A DNA stretch of 64,000 nucleotides, taken from positions 6,882,001 through 6,946,000 of the forward strand of contig NZ_CP043450.1 in the NCBI RefSeq assembly GCF_003286415.2. Reading direction: 5' to 3'. Each line of letters starts with the position of its first letter. Within the stretch, counting starts at the first letter, position 1. Shown here in pieces: positions 50,456-59,685 of this stretch. The position numbers were made by a program, and so were the translations under genes. The stretch is from Mucilaginibacter rubeus (GTDB lineage Bacteria > Bacteroidota > Bacteroidia > Sphingobacteriales > Sphingobacteriaceae). The notes under the pieces are model-generated. The model was given only the letters and a program-made list of their open reading frames with translations. It was not told the DNA's origin and did not search any database.

Positions 50456-50497
50456 GAATTATGTGTTTTAATGCGAGTTTTGGTAAAGTGCTGAAAC

Positions 50498-50533
50498 AAA
50501 AAAGGCCCTTAATCTACGATTAAAGGCCTTTTT
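50498..50533 (-). terminator. Terminator of the first tRNA-Asp
   Basis: AAAAGGCCcTTAATC pairs with GATTAAAGGCCTTTT across a 3-nt loop, with flanking A- and T-runs. It lies just beyond the tRNA 3' end. Its integrity suggests the ICE did not insert inside the tRNA gene itself. Confidence 0.75.
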
Positions 50534-50556
50534 GATGTTTTTGATAACATAATCAG

Positions 50557-50630
50557 CGGAATGGACGGGACTCGAACCCGCGACCCCATGCGTGACAGGC
50601 ATGTATTCTAACCAGCTGAACTACCACTCC
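50557..50630 (-). tRNA. tRNA-Asp (GTC), copy 1
   Basis: On the minus strand the gene begins GGAGTGGTAGTTCAGCTGG, has anticodon GTC within CCTGTCACG, the T-arm GGGTTCGAGTCCC and acceptor 3' strand CCATTCC plus discriminator G. CCA is not encoded. All four arms can be folded. It has its own promoter at 50642-50672 and a terminator at 50498-50533. It adjoins the right end of the ICE. Confidence 0.95.
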
Positions 50631-50641
50631 GTTTGGGGTTG

Positions 50642-50672
50642 CAAATATACAAACCTTTTTATTTTACGCAAA
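50642..50672 (-). promoter_or_regulatory. Promoter of tRNA-Asp copy 1
   Basis: On the minus strand, TTTG (50672-50669), a 19-bp spacer and TATATTTG (50649-50642) match the Bacteroidota promoter TTTG-N19-TAnnTTTG exactly, ending 12 bp before the tRNA 5' end. Confidence 0.75.
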
Positions 50673-50700
50673 TTTAAAAGCTAAAAAGTTTTGGAAACAA

Positions 50701-50728
50701 AAAAGCCTTACTTTTCAGTAAGGCTTTT
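50701..50728 (-). terminator. Terminator of the second tRNA-Asp
   Basis: AAAAGCCTTAC pairs with GTAAGGCTTTT (11-bp stem, 6-nt loop), immediately beyond the 3' end of the second tRNA copy. Confidence 0.75.
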
Positions 50729-50730
50729 AG

Positions 50731-50804
50731 CGGAATGGACGGGACTCGAACCCGCGACCCCATGCGTGACAGGCATGTATTCTAACCAGCTGAACTACCA
50801 CTCC
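50731..50804 (-). tRNA. tRNA-Asp (GTC), copy 2
   Basis: The sequence of the 74-bp gene appears identical to copy 1, with the same anticodon GTC and no encoded CCA. It lies 100 bp upstream (in transcription direction) of copy 1 and has its own promoter and terminator. Confidence 0.95.
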
Positions 50805-50818
50805 TCCGTTTGAGTGTG

Positions 50819-50849
50819 CAAATATACAAACCATTTTATTTTACGCAAA
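50819..50849 (-). promoter_or_regulatory. Promoter of tRNA-Asp copy 2
   Basis: TTTG (50849-50846), a 19-bp spacer and TATATTTG (50826-50819) on the minus strand. The whole element is nearly identical to the promoter of copy 1, so promoter and tRNA were duplicated together. Confidence 0.75.
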
Positions 50850-50990
50850 TTGTTTTTTCAAAAAACTGGGCTATTTGAAAAATTGGGCACTTTTTTGATT
50901 TGTTTGTCTTTTTTTATGTGTCTTAATTTGTTGATATTCAACGTTAAATAAATATATCGCAATGCGCGGTTTATGAAAATTTAAAAAAAG

Positions 50991-53378
50991 TTATTTAACA
51001 TCAAAGCTAAAATATTGGCTTGCGGCATCGCCTTGGGCTGTAATTCCCTGCACAACGCCTATATATTTTCCGGTTTGATCGGATGTATAAAAAGACAGTT
51101 GTTGTTTCCCCTGGGCAGGTGTGTTGATATCAGGTGCCCAGTAAAGTTGATTTCTGAAATCGGGCATCCTATTTTTTGCTGCCTGCTCGGTATCATATAC
51201 AGGCGAATAAAATTCACGCTGTAACTGCAAACCTTCATAATCCAGCACTACAGCCCGCGGGTCTATTTCAACGCCGCCAAGGTCGCCTTTATAGGTTGTA
51301 AAGCTCAAGATCCCCTCATATACTGATGGTCCCCAATAATACCGGAAAGGGACGTCCTCGAGTTTGCGCACTTTTAGCGGATCAATGGCCATTACTTTAT
51401 CAATATCAAAAACAGGGACATCGTCAAGCATTACTAAAGGGTCACCGTCTAAAAATCCGTTGCCATTAAGTACTTTAATATGGTAACGTTTTTGTGATCT
51501 GGTAACCCACACCTCTCTTACATACTCCCGCAGTACCTCTTCCATAGTAGTAAAGCGGGTGTAGTTATCTAAAAGATAGGTTTTATAAGGTGTTGCATAA
51601 AAGCCGGAGCTATCAACGCCGGGCTCATAAAAGCGCTTAAGTTTGTTAGCCAAATAAACGTTCTGAACCTGCGTAGCAAGACTACTTTCTTCAATGGCTT
51701 TTTGCATCCCCCTGGTCAGGTTAAATTTGGGCATGGGATATTTTGAATATTGTTCAGAAAAAGGGCTTAAAATGTCTATGTGATAGCTTGTATCCCGTTC
51801 TGAATTGGTTTGGGCTACTATCTCACCGGGGCCATAAAGTTGCCTGGTGTTAAAGATCAACCGTCCTGCCGAATCGCTTCTTGCCGCGTAAAGCTGAACC
51901 CTTTTTCCGGGTACACTTAAATAGGCTACTATATCGTTGGCTGCAACGCCGGTTTGGGTATGGGTTACTTTTCCGGTAATTAGGTGTCCGTCATACTCAG
52001 GCAAAAAGTTAAATGCTGCTGTTTTATTGCCGAGTACATTGTCCCATTGAAACCTCCGCCAGCCCTGCGAAAGCATAAGGTTATCCAGGGCGGCATCTGC
52101 GTCCGCATCCGTATTTTTTAAATAATATTCGGGCGATTCAATATATCCGCGTAAATCCGACTTTAACCACAGATAACTAAAGATCTCGCCAGCTGCATCC
52201 GCACTTTGCAAAGAATCGATCTTATAAACCGACATTGACAGGTTAGCCGGCTTTATTTGGCCAGATAAGTCTTTGGCAGCAATAGCCACACTTACTTTTT
52301 TACGGTGGCCATATAAGCCTTGATCGGCACTGGCGTCGATGCTGAGGTTTTGTTTAGGGCGTTTAAAATAAAGTCGCTCACATATAGGTTGCCTTGCGCT
52401 ATTGAAGATGGTTAGGTGTGATACGCCGTCGCCTAATTTAGCTTTATCAAGGCTGAAGCTGGCAGTTCCGTTATTAAATGCAGCTGTAACACCTGCATTA
52501 ACCAGTTTCCCTGTGTGAGCAAACAGATATAGTTCACGGCCTTCAACGCCTGCCCCGTTTACTGTCACTTCTATTTGCGAGCTGCCGGCATCTTTTACCG
52601 ACATAACATAGCCTTGGTTATTAACGGCAGGTAACTCTTTGCTAACAGGGGCGCTATTAGCCGATTTGATAATGGCTTTATAAACATTACCCGCCGCCGG
52701 CGTAAATGAAAAATTACCGATACCAAATTTTAATGGCTGAAACCTCGCTACCGTGTCGTTTTTCTGATCGACTACAAAACCCCGGTATTCACTTAGCCCG
52801 GTACCATCTGAAGCCGTAACCTTAAAAGCAACTTTGCTGTTAAGCCCGGCAACAAGGTTTCCTCCCTCCGGGAAAAATTGAACGTCATAACCAGGGGATT
52901 GTGCCTTAGCCTGGGCTTCCGGCGATTTTAAGGGGTTAACTATGGTGACTGTCTTTTCAAAATAATAATCAGGACTGAAGTTTTTCATCCAGCTGGTGTA
53001 TGCCCGTAATTTATAATTGCCATTGTTTGCCGAAACAGGAACATAAAAGGAGCCACTTCCGAGACCGTTTTTCATTTCTATTTTGGTTTGTATGATGGCG
53101 TTTTGCTTTTCATCCAATACATCAACATACACAACTTTACTTAAGCCCAATGGCTTATGGTAAGTGGCGTCGACATTGTAGATCTTAAACCATAAGATTT
53201 CGCCGGTTATGTATGCGCTCTTGTCGGTATGCACAAATATTTTTTCCTGCACGGTAGTTTGCCAGTACTTATTAAAGCTGTCGGTAATTTGATTTGCAGT
53301 TTGTGCAAGGCTGTTTAATGATAACAGTAACATGCCTAAAAGCAAGGGCGCAGTAATAACTTTTTTGGTTTCTTTCAT
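50991..53378 (-). CDS. Large exported MG2-domain protein, Bacteroidota outer-membrane-associated
   Basis: A 795-residue exported protein with a signal peptide ('APLLLGMLLLSLNSLAQT'). The N-terminal part contains an alpha-2-macroglobulin-like MG2 domain ('EKIFVHTDKSAYITGEILWFKIYNVDA', 'YKLRAYTSWMKNF'), followed by several further beta-sandwich domains. The last part has 'YVREVWVTRSQKRYHIKVLN' and 'PLVMLDDVPVFDIDKVMAID', a plug-like strand pattern found in this family. Proteins of this kind are often encoded with TonB receptors and DUF4249 lipoproteins, as here, and probably work at the outer membrane. Function is not established. Confidence 0.75.
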   Translation of the reverse strand: MKETKKVITAPLLLGMLLLSLNSLAQTANQITDSFNKYWQTTVQEKIFVHTDKSAYITGEILWFKIYNVDATYHKPLGLSKVVYVDVLDEKQNAIIQTKIEMKNGLGSGSFYVPVSANNGNYKLRAYTSWMKNFSPDYYFEKTVTIVNPLKSPEAQAKAQSPGYDVQFFPEGGNLVAGLNSKVAFKVTASDGTGLSEYRGFVVDQKNDTVARFQPLKFGIGNFSFTPAAGNVYKAIIKSANSAPVSKELPAVNNQGYVMSVKDAGSSQIEVTVNGAGVEGRELYLFAHTGKLVNAGVTAAFNNGTASFSLDKAKLGDGVSHLTIFNSARQPICERLYFKRPKQNLSIDASADQGLYGHRKKVSVAIAAKDLSGQIKPANLSMSVYKIDSLQSADAAGEIFSYLWLKSDLRGYIESPEYYLKNTDADADAALDNLMLSQGWRRFQWDNVLGNKTAAFNFLPEYDGHLITGKVTHTQTGVAANDIVAYLSVPGKRVQLYAARSDSAGRLIFNTRQLYGPGEIVAQTNSERDTSYHIDILSPFSEQYSKYPMPKFNLTRGMQKAIEESSLATQVQNVYLANKLKRFYEPGVDSSGFYATPYKTYLLDNYTRFTTMEEVLREYVREVWVTRSQKRYHIKVLNGNGFLDGDPLVMLDDVPVFDIDKVMAIDPLKVRKLEDVPFRYYWGPSVYEGILSFTTYKGDLGGVEIDPRAVVLDYEGLQLQREFYSPVYDTEQAAKNRMPDFRNQLYWAPDINTPAQGKQQLSFYTSDQTGKYIGVVQGITAQGDAASQYFSFDVK

Positions 53379-53427
53379 AGCCTAAATCTTGTTGATCTAT
53401 TTTAGTGGCATTATTATAAAATCTTAT

Positions 53428-54606
53428 TTATCTATCTTTCCAAAACGAAGGTGCCTTAACAACTCCCCTAATGGTACAATCCACGCAAGGCACTGTTGAA
53501 GATGTGTAACCAACGAGATTGCCTCCTATCAAAATAGGGTCTACCGGTATTGCGCCTCCAAAAATAATGTTGCTGTTAACCGTATTGGACATCGTGTGCG
53601 GATCAACAAAGTAGTTTGAATCAATAGGTCCGCAATCGTAAGGATATTTTGCTGTCCAGTCCCATGGCAAATCAAGATTGTCAATAAATACTCGTTTAAC
53701 CTGTATGTTGGTTACGCTTACATAGCCAATAACAGGCTCTTTTGGATCTTTAAGGTTATGGATATTGCCGGTTAACTGCGATGGCTGGGCGTCAAATATG
53801 CTTCCTAACTGTTCGGTGTTTTTCTTTAGGTTTTCCCAAAACTGATAAGCTTCTTTGGTTAAGGCATATTGCTTCAATAAAATGGTATACCGTTTTTCAA
53901 TTTTTTCCGATGTGGCGTCAATTGTGGTAACTGGCGCCTGGAATATAACATCCTGCGAAAGTTTTATTGATGAGCTTAAAACAATTGAAGTCGACCTATC
54001 ACCTGCAAAACAATAATAGTTAAGCTGTGCCGGTGTCCTGAATACGATCTTGTGAATACTGTTATCAACGATATAGGTAGATAGGTATTTGGAATGAAAC
54101 CGCCATGTCTCGTCAAAGCTCCACCGATAGTATCGGGTGTTATTAGTAGCATCATGTGTGTTTACATAGATATTTACCTGATTGTTTTTTATATTAAAGC
54201 CTATACTATCAATTGGAGGGTTGACTTTTGCCACTACATAATCAGATGCATATTCTGTACTGTTATCAATATTAATATGCAGTCGGTATCTTTTTGATGT
54301 ATTGAGATTTAACCCAGTTGAAATATAATTGCCATTGCCCGCAGACTGAAGATTATAACTGGCGCCATCTTCGGCTTCAACTGAAACAACGGCATTATCA
54401 ATAATCATCGAATTCACATTGCCGGATATATTTACGGTTTTGCTAAGCCTTATGATCGTTGAATCATTGCCGGTATTTATTACACCTTCAATCACCAGGT
54501 AATGGTTAGGGCTACCCACAATGCCCGGATTATATGGTTTTTTACATCCCCATACAAACAGCATTAACAGCGCCGCGTAAAAAATGTATCTTTTAAATCG
54601 CTTCAT
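53428..54606 (-). CDS. DUF4249 lipoprotein, copy 1
   Basis: A 392-residue lipoprotein with lipobox 'LMLFVWGC' followed by 'KKPYNPGIV'. It is very similar to the product of the adjacent upstream gene (shared 'TRYYRWSFDETWRFHSKY', 'ILLKQYALTKEAYQFWENLK', 'DAQPSQLTGNIHNLKDP', 'YPYDCGP'). The DUF4249 family accompanies TonB-dependent receptors in Bacteroidota, by analogy with SusD as a surface partner. The C terminus has a CxxC pair ('VPCVDCTIRG'). It overlaps the upstream gene by ATGA. Confidence 0.85.
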   Translation of the reverse strand: MKRFKRYIFYAALLMLFVWGCKKPYNPGIVGSPNHYLVIEGVINTGNDSTIIRLSKTVNISGNVNSMIIDNAVVSVEAEDGASYNLQSAGNGNYISTGLNLNTSKRYRLHINIDNSTEYASDYVVAKVNPPIDSIGFNIKNNQVNIYVNTHDATNNTRYYRWSFDETWRFHSKYLSTYIVDNSIHKIVFRTPAQLNYYCFAGDRSTSIVLSSSIKLSQDVIFQAPVTTIDATSEKIEKRYTILLKQYALTKEAYQFWENLKKNTEQLGSIFDAQPSQLTGNIHNLKDPKEPVIGYVSVTNIQVKRVFIDNLDLPWDWTAKYPYDCGPIDSNYFVDPHTMSNTVNSNIIFGGAIPVDPILIGGNLVGYTSSTVPCVDCTIRGVVKAPSFWKDR

Positions 54607-55787
54607 TTTCTCTCAATCCAAAAAGAAGGGGCTTGCACCCGTCCTCTGATCCTGCAATCGGAACATTCAATTGTTGAATAAGTAAAACCAATTATATCCA
54701 GCTTTTGGGTTATCTCAAGTAGCGGTATTGCATTTCCGTTAACTATGATATTAAGTACGTCATTTTGCTTTGTTTTGGGGTTAACATAAAGAGCAGAATC
54801 GGGAGGCCCACAATCATACGGATATGTCGGTGCCCAATCATGCGGGATGTCCGCGTTATCAATAAACACCCGTTTTGATTGGATATTGGTAGCACTGATG
54901 TAGCCAATTACGGGTTCGGCCGGGTCTTTCAGGTTATGAATGTTACCGGTTAATTGCGAAGGCTGGGCATCAAAAATGCTTCCTAATTGCTCTGTGTTTT
55001 TCTTTAAGTTTTCCCAAAACTGGTAGGCCTCTTTTGTTAAGGCATATTGCTTCAGCAAAATTGTATAACGTAATTCAATTTTTTCGGAAGTGGATGCTAT
55101 GGTTGTAAGAGGTTGCTGATATATCACATCCTGCAATAACTTTGCCGATGAGCCTATAACTATTGAGCTGGATTTATCGCCGGCAAAGCAGTAATAACTA
55201 CTTTCGCTGGGAGGCCGTACAACAACCCCTTTCTTGGTTGGGTCAACCATATACGCAGACTGGTATTTGGAATGAAAACGCCAGGTTTCTTCAAAACTCC
55301 AACGGTAATACCTGGTATTGTTTGTGGCATCATGCGTGTTGGCATAAAGCTGCAGGTTATTGTTTTTGATATTGAACCCAAGGCTGTCAATTGGCGGAGT
55401 CTTTTTTACTTCAACATAGTCTGAAGCATATTCTTTACTGTCGTTGGTAAGGATATGTAACCTATATTTTTTTGATACATCAAGGCTAAGTCCTGTTATG
55501 GCATATATTCCGCTGCCCTGGGGGATAAGTGCATATGTACCTCCGCCGTCGCCTTCAACCGATACCGTGCAATTATCAACCCCGCTTGTTTTGGCATTGC
55601 CCGAAATATTGACTGTTTTGCTTAATCGTACTATGGTAGAGTCGCTGCCGTTATTGATCACGCCCTCCACAACCAAATAACTGTTTGGGGCATCTACAAC
55701 TTTAGGGTTATAAGGCTTTTTGCAGGCAATAAAAACGATGCCTGGTAACAAAAACAACAATAAATATCTTCTTCCTGTAATCATCAC
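54603..55787 (-). CDS. DUF4249 lipoprotein, copy 2
   Basis: A 394-residue lipoprotein with lipobox 'GIVFIAC' then 'KKPYNPKVV'. It is the close paralogue of copy 1, with the same order of motifs and a C-terminal CxxC ('IECSDCRIRG'). It starts 5 bp after the TonB-dependent receptor gene ends, so it belongs to the same minus-strand operon. Tandem duplication of the lipoprotein gene is likely; divergence is greatest in the C-terminal quarter. Confidence 0.85.
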   Translation of the reverse strand: MMITGRRYLLLFLLPGIVFIACKKPYNPKVVDAPNSYLVVEGVINNGSDSTIVRLSKTVNISGNAKTSGVDNCTVSVEGDGGGTYALIPQGSGIYAITGLSLDVSKKYRLHILTNDSKEYASDYVEVKKTPPIDSLGFNIKNNNLQLYANTHDATNNTRYYRWSFEETWRFHSKYQSAYMVDPTKKGVVVRPPSESSYYCFAGDKSSSIVIGSSAKLLQDVIYQQPLTTIASTSEKIELRYTILLKQYALTKEAYQFWENLKKNTEQLGSIFDAQPSQLTGNIHNLKDPAEPVIGYISATNIQSKRVFIDNADIPHDWAPTYPYDCGPPDSALYVNPKTKQNDVLNIIVNGNAIPLLEITQKLDIIGFTYSTIECSDCRIRGRVQAPSFWIERK

Positions 55788-55792
55788 TATAG

Positions 55793-58564
55793 TTAAAACC
55801 TTATATTGTAGTTAATAAACGGAATTGGCTTGGCAAAAATGGATAGCTTATAGCCGTTAATAGCCCCGCCCTGTTCGGTAAAGAATGTTGAATATGCGTT
55901 TTGCCTGCCCGTTAAGTTGTACACGCCTATGGTAAATGAGTTGTGCGTTAACTGATGTACCTTGTGATTGCCCTCAATATTCATTGAAAAATCCGACCTG
56001 AAGTAATCCGGGATGCGGTACTGGTTCCTGTCCGAATAGAATACCCGCTCGGAGCCACCATATTCGTACTTGGCAATAGGCAGGGTTATAGGCCGCCCAG
56101 TGCTATAGGTAACATTCAGCGAAACGCTAAACCTGTGTGAAAACCTGTAATTACCAATAAAATTAAAATCGTGTGGTTTATCAAAGTTTGCCGGGTAATA
56201 GGCCCCGCCATTGATCAGATCGCCTGCATTGGGATCATTTTGCCTCAGGAATGTGCGCGAGTAGGTATAGCTGATCCAGCCGTTGGCTTTACCGGTAGCC
56301 TTTTTTATTAAAAACTCAATGCCGTACGCTTTGCCTTGTGTGCCTATTACATCTGTTTCGATGTGATGGTTTAACACCAGGTTTGCCCCGCTCTTGTAAT
56401 CAAGATAATCCCTTAATCGTTTGTAATACACCTCAACAGATGTTTCGATGGTGTTTGATTTGAGGTTACGGTAAAGCCCCAGAGATACCTGGTCGCCATA
56501 TTGAGGTTTAATGTTAGGATCGCTTAATTGCCAAACATCGGTAGGAGATATAGCTGTTGTATTTGATAACAGGTGAATATACTGTCTGAGCGTATTATAG
56601 CCACCTTTTATGGACAAATTATCGCCCAACTGGTACCTGGCCGAAAGCCTGATCTCTGGGCCCGAATAGGTTTTGATAAACTTACCGCTCGAGTAATTGG
56701 TGCTATCCAAAAGGTTGGTGCTTGTTTTAGGCAGGTTGGGCGCGTAGTTGTAAACCGTTTGCGGCCCCAGGTAATTATAAATGGAGTACCTGATACCTCC
56801 GCTAATTGACAGGTCCTCGGTTACGTCAAACTTATCACCAAGATATAAAGCGCTTTCCAGTGCTTGTTGCGCTGCAACAACATCGGGCGCCACCAATGAT
56901 TGCGCGCCAAGCGGCTGGAAGTTGCCTGGGTGGAGTTTATAGTAAATGGAACTTAAACCAAAGTCGACAGTGTTTTTACGGTTGAGGTAATAAGTAAAGT
57001 CGGTTTTAAAATTAGTTTGGTTAATATCAAAGTTTAGCTTGTAAGCATTCACCGGGTTATCGGCACTTGAAATATCATATTGGTACCGGTCAAGCCCGGC
57101 CATGATAACACTGAACAGCTTATTGTTAAAATTATGCTTCCATTTAAGGTTGATGTTCCTGTTGCTATAGCTATAAGCGGTATCGCTGTTAAGCTTGAAT
57201 TTATCTTTACTCAGATAGCTGGTTAAGTACAGGTTGTTTTTATCGTCAATCTGATGGCTTATATCCAGGTTGAGGTCATAAAATGAGGCCGAGCTATGTT
57301 TATAGGCATCGGGCAGTAGTTTAAGGAGCCAATCAGAATAAGTGGTACGGCCACCAAATGAGAACGAGGTTTTATCTTTAATAATAGGCCCTTCAACATT
57401 AAGCCTGCTGGTGATTAAACCGATACCTGCCGATCCGGTAAATTTCTTTTTATTTCCCTCCCGGTTAGTTACGTCTAACACAGAAGATAGGCGGCCGCCA
57501 AACCTTTCGGGGATACTGCTTTTATACAGTTCGATGTCTTTAACGATATCCGGGTTAAATGACGAGAAGAAACCGAAGAAGTGCGAAGGGTTATAGATGG
57601 TGGCATCATTCATCAGGATCAGATTCTGATCGGCAGAGCCGCCACGTACGTTAAAGCCTGTTGTAGCTTCACCTACCGATTGAACACCGGGGAGGGTAAG
57701 TACTACTCTTAATATATCGGCCTCACCAAATACGGTTGGCACCTGTTTAATGCTTTTAATGTCGAGCCGGTTTACGCCCAATTGTACATTGCGCACGTTA
57801 GCTACCTTTTCGGCAGATATTTTTACCTCTTTCAGGCTGGTAACCTGCTCCTGCATTTCAATAACAATTTTACCGTCCGAATACAGGATGATTTGCCTGC
57901 GGGTATCGCGCATGCCAATACCTCTTACACTCAACACCTGCCGGCCTTTGGGTAATTTGATGGTGAAGTAACCAAACTGATCGGTAGCTACGCCGGTTTT
58001 TGTATTGGTAACATAGATACTGGCCCCGGTTACCGATTCGCCCGATTTTGCTTCCTTTATATATCCCGATAGTGTTGCCGTGCCAGGTTCAATGGTATTG
58101 GTTTTGATCCCTATTTCATACAACTTGTTTTCGGTGGTGGCTTCGGGAATCTTTTTATCCTTATCTATATCGGCATTGGCGGGAGATACGCTTATGTTGG
58201 CTGCAGTAGCATTGGCAGCTGTAATGCCAAAATAGCCCACGGCAAGGCCGGTTTGTATTTCGCGCCCCTTGGTTAAAAACACCTGTTGCTGTTTAATGGC
58301 AAAGCTGAATCCAGTGTTTTTAAAAGCCTGGTTTAATATGGTTTCAATAGGTTTGTCGGTTACCTGCAAGGTTACTTTTAGGCTGTCGAACTGCGTTGCA
58401 TCGTAAAAAAAATGATAGCCTGATTTTGCTTCCAGTTCTGTTACAAACTGCTCAATGGTAGCTTGCTGAAAGTTTACACTTATTGATTTTACCTGGCCTT
58501 GCTGGGCGTAGCTCAGTTTAATTAAAATCAAAAAACAGAAACTTAGAAGGTAAATTTTTTTCAT
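55793..58564 (-). CDS. TonB-dependent receptor with STN and carboxypeptidase-like domains
   Basis: A 923-residue outer-membrane receptor counted from the ATG at 58564 ('MKKIYLLSFCFLILIKLSYA', a signal peptide); an upstream ATG would add 16 residues. About residues 25-105 form a secretin/TonB short N-terminal (STN) domain ('IEQFVTELEAKSGYHFFYDA'), which in receptors often contacts a FecR-like anti-sigma protein, though none is encoded nearby. A CarboxypepD_reg-like domain lies at about 180-260, then the plug ('GFNVRGGSADQNLILMNDAT') and the barrel. It heads the DUF4249 operon. Confidence 0.92.
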   Translation of the reverse strand: MKKIYLLSFCFLILIKLSYAQQGQVKSISVNFQQATIEQFVTELEAKSGYHFFYDATQFDSLKVTLQVTDKPIETILNQAFKNTGFSFAIKQQQVFLTKGREIQTGLAVGYFGITAANATAANISVSPANADIDKDKKIPEATTENKLYEIGIKTNTIEPGTATLSGYIKEAKSGESVTGASIYVTNTKTGVATDQFGYFTIKLPKGRQVLSVRGIGMRDTRRQIILYSDGKIVIEMQEQVTSLKEVKISAEKVANVRNVQLGVNRLDIKSIKQVPTVFGEADILRVVLTLPGVQSVGEATTGFNVRGGSADQNLILMNDATIYNPSHFFGFFSSFNPDIVKDIELYKSSIPERFGGRLSSVLDVTNREGNKKKFTGSAGIGLITSRLNVEGPIIKDKTSFSFGGRTTYSDWLLKLLPDAYKHSSASFYDLNLDISHQIDDKNNLYLTSYLSKDKFKLNSDTAYSYSNRNINLKWKHNFNNKLFSVIMAGLDRYQYDISSADNPVNAYKLNFDINQTNFKTDFTYYLNRKNTVDFGLSSIYYKLHPGNFQPLGAQSLVAPDVVAAQQALESALYLGDKFDVTEDLSISGGIRYSIYNYLGPQTVYNYAPNLPKTSTNLLDSTNYSSGKFIKTYSGPEIRLSARYQLGDNLSIKGGYNTLRQYIHLLSNTTAISPTDVWQLSDPNIKPQYGDQVSLGLYRNLKSNTIETSVEVYYKRLRDYLDYKSGANLVLNHHIETDVIGTQGKAYGIEFLIKKATGKANGWISYTYSRTFLRQNDPNAGDLINGGAYYPANFDKPHDFNFIGNYRFSHRFSVSLNVTYSTGRPITLPIAKYEYGGSERVFYSDRNQYRIPDYFRSDFSMNIEGNHKVHQLTHNSFTIGVYNLTGRQNAYSTFFTEQGGAINGYKLSIFAKPIPFINYNIRF

Positions 58565-58642
58565 CCGGTTATTTTGTTTTTCTGCCGTATATTTTAAATG
58601 TAATGTTGCCACCGCCTATGCTGACGGGCGGGGGGCAATACA

Positions 58643-59374
58643 CTAATTAGTTAAATGATCGTAATAGGAGGCTACGCTGGTTATGGCCTGTTCGAAGTTT
58701 TCGCTAAAGTCAATATTGTTTGTTTTAATATATTGCCGCAACTCCTTCTTTTTATCCTTGAAGATGTCCAGTAGTGCACCTTTACTGCCAAAACTTGAAT
58801 AGTTGGCTCCTTTTTTTACGTAATAGCTTTTTGATTCGCGAAAAAATGACTCTACGTTGTTACTGCCGGCAGCGGTTTGAATGCTTTTTTCTCTTCGTGC
58901 AAGGATCTGTGTATTGGCCCCCTTGTACAGCTGATCATAAAAACCGGTAGTGAGAGCGGCCTTCCCCGTCGAGTCGGAATTGATACGTACAAAATGATGG
59001 TTAAGCAGCCAAAATTCCGGAACCCATGTGCTTAATAAAGAGATTTTTGTAAAATGATTATATAGCAGCGTTACAACGACGTCCTTGTTGATATCATACA
59101 TCATGGGGATGTTATTGTACAATGCGCCGTTATAATTTACATTGCCCGAAGAAAAAGTTTTAACGTCAAAAACGTATGCGTTGCCTTTGATTAACGGATC
59201 ATAAAACTCATACTCCGGGCCGTTATACAGATGTGACTGTTGATCGATGGCAGTGTTGTAATTAGCAATTACATGGCTTAAGCCGGTGCTATCTATTGTT
59301 GTTTGCGCACGAACATCGCCATTTGCAAGTAGGCTTGATGTGATAATTAAGACCGCGAGTATAGTTTTAATCAT
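58643..59374 (-). CDS. Exported protein of unknown function at the head of the TonB operon
   Basis: A 243-residue protein with signal peptide 'TILAVLIITSSLLANGDVRAQ'. The mature part is acidic/aromatic ('HLYNGPEYEFYDPLIKGNAY', 'IPMMYDINKDVVVTLLYNHF') and ends in a Lys-rich helical segment ('FKDKKKELRQYIKTNNIDFS'). I recognise no named domain. It is 78 bp upstream of the receptor gene on the same strand and probably co-expressed, so a periplasmic or surface role linked to the receptor is plausible. Confidence 0.65.
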   Translation of the reverse strand: MIKTILAVLIITSSLLANGDVRAQTTIDSTGLSHVIANYNTAIDQQSHLYNGPEYEFYDPLIKGNAYVFDVKTFSSGNVNYNGALYNNIPMMYDINKDVVVTLLYNHFTKISLLSTWVPEFWLLNHHFVRINSDSTGKAALTTGFYDQLYKGANTQILARREKSIQTAAGSNNVESFFRESKSYYVKKGANYSSFGSKGALLDIFKDKKKELRQYIKTNNIDFSENFEQAITSVASYYDHLTN

Positions 59375-59685
59375 TTAGGCTTTTTATAAAAATGAAATTT
59401 ACATGACTTTCAATTAATTACCAAATACCCGCTTGCTAATACGTTAAAGCAACTGTATTAATCGTGTTACACTAAGAGGTTTATAATTATTTATTACGGT
59501 TGCCGTAAAACGGATGCGACATTTGGCCTTAAATAATTCTTTATGAATAACTTAAATAGGTGTTTGAGGAGTTGCGCCTGGGAGAGCGGGAGTGATTTTT
59601 TGCAGCCGTTAATTATTGGAGATTAAGGTTTGGGAATTGAAAAATGTAAACGATCTTATACATTTATGTACATAAATTGTCAGTT
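59375..59685. other. Divergent intergenic region with a palindrome
   Basis: A 311-bp AT-rich region between divergent genes. It contains a perfect 16-bp palindrome ATTTATGTACATAAAT at 59662-59677, eight bases before the VOC gene start. I see no other gene or repeat in it. Confidence 0.45.

Larger units (their letters stand above)
15100..50480. mobile_element. Integrative and conjugative element, about 35 kb (boundaries approximate)
   Basis: The block holds all modules of a Bacteroidota ICE: tyrosine integrase (49070-50305), excisionase-like HTH protein (48397), relaxase and MobC (17588-19367), ParA-like TraA, DUF4134/DUF4133 proteins, VirB4-like TraG, VirB6/8/10/9-like TraJ/K/M/N, a VirD4-like coupling protein (38655), an M23 lysozyme-like peptidase, an ArdC-like antirestriction protein and a methylase-helicase. 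Nearly all genes point the same way and many overlap by ATGA. The right edge lies between the integrase start (50305) and the intact tRNA-Asp terminator (50498). The left edge lies after the LytTR gene and before the primase (about 14.9-15.4 kb). Exact att sites were not identified. Confidence 0.85.
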
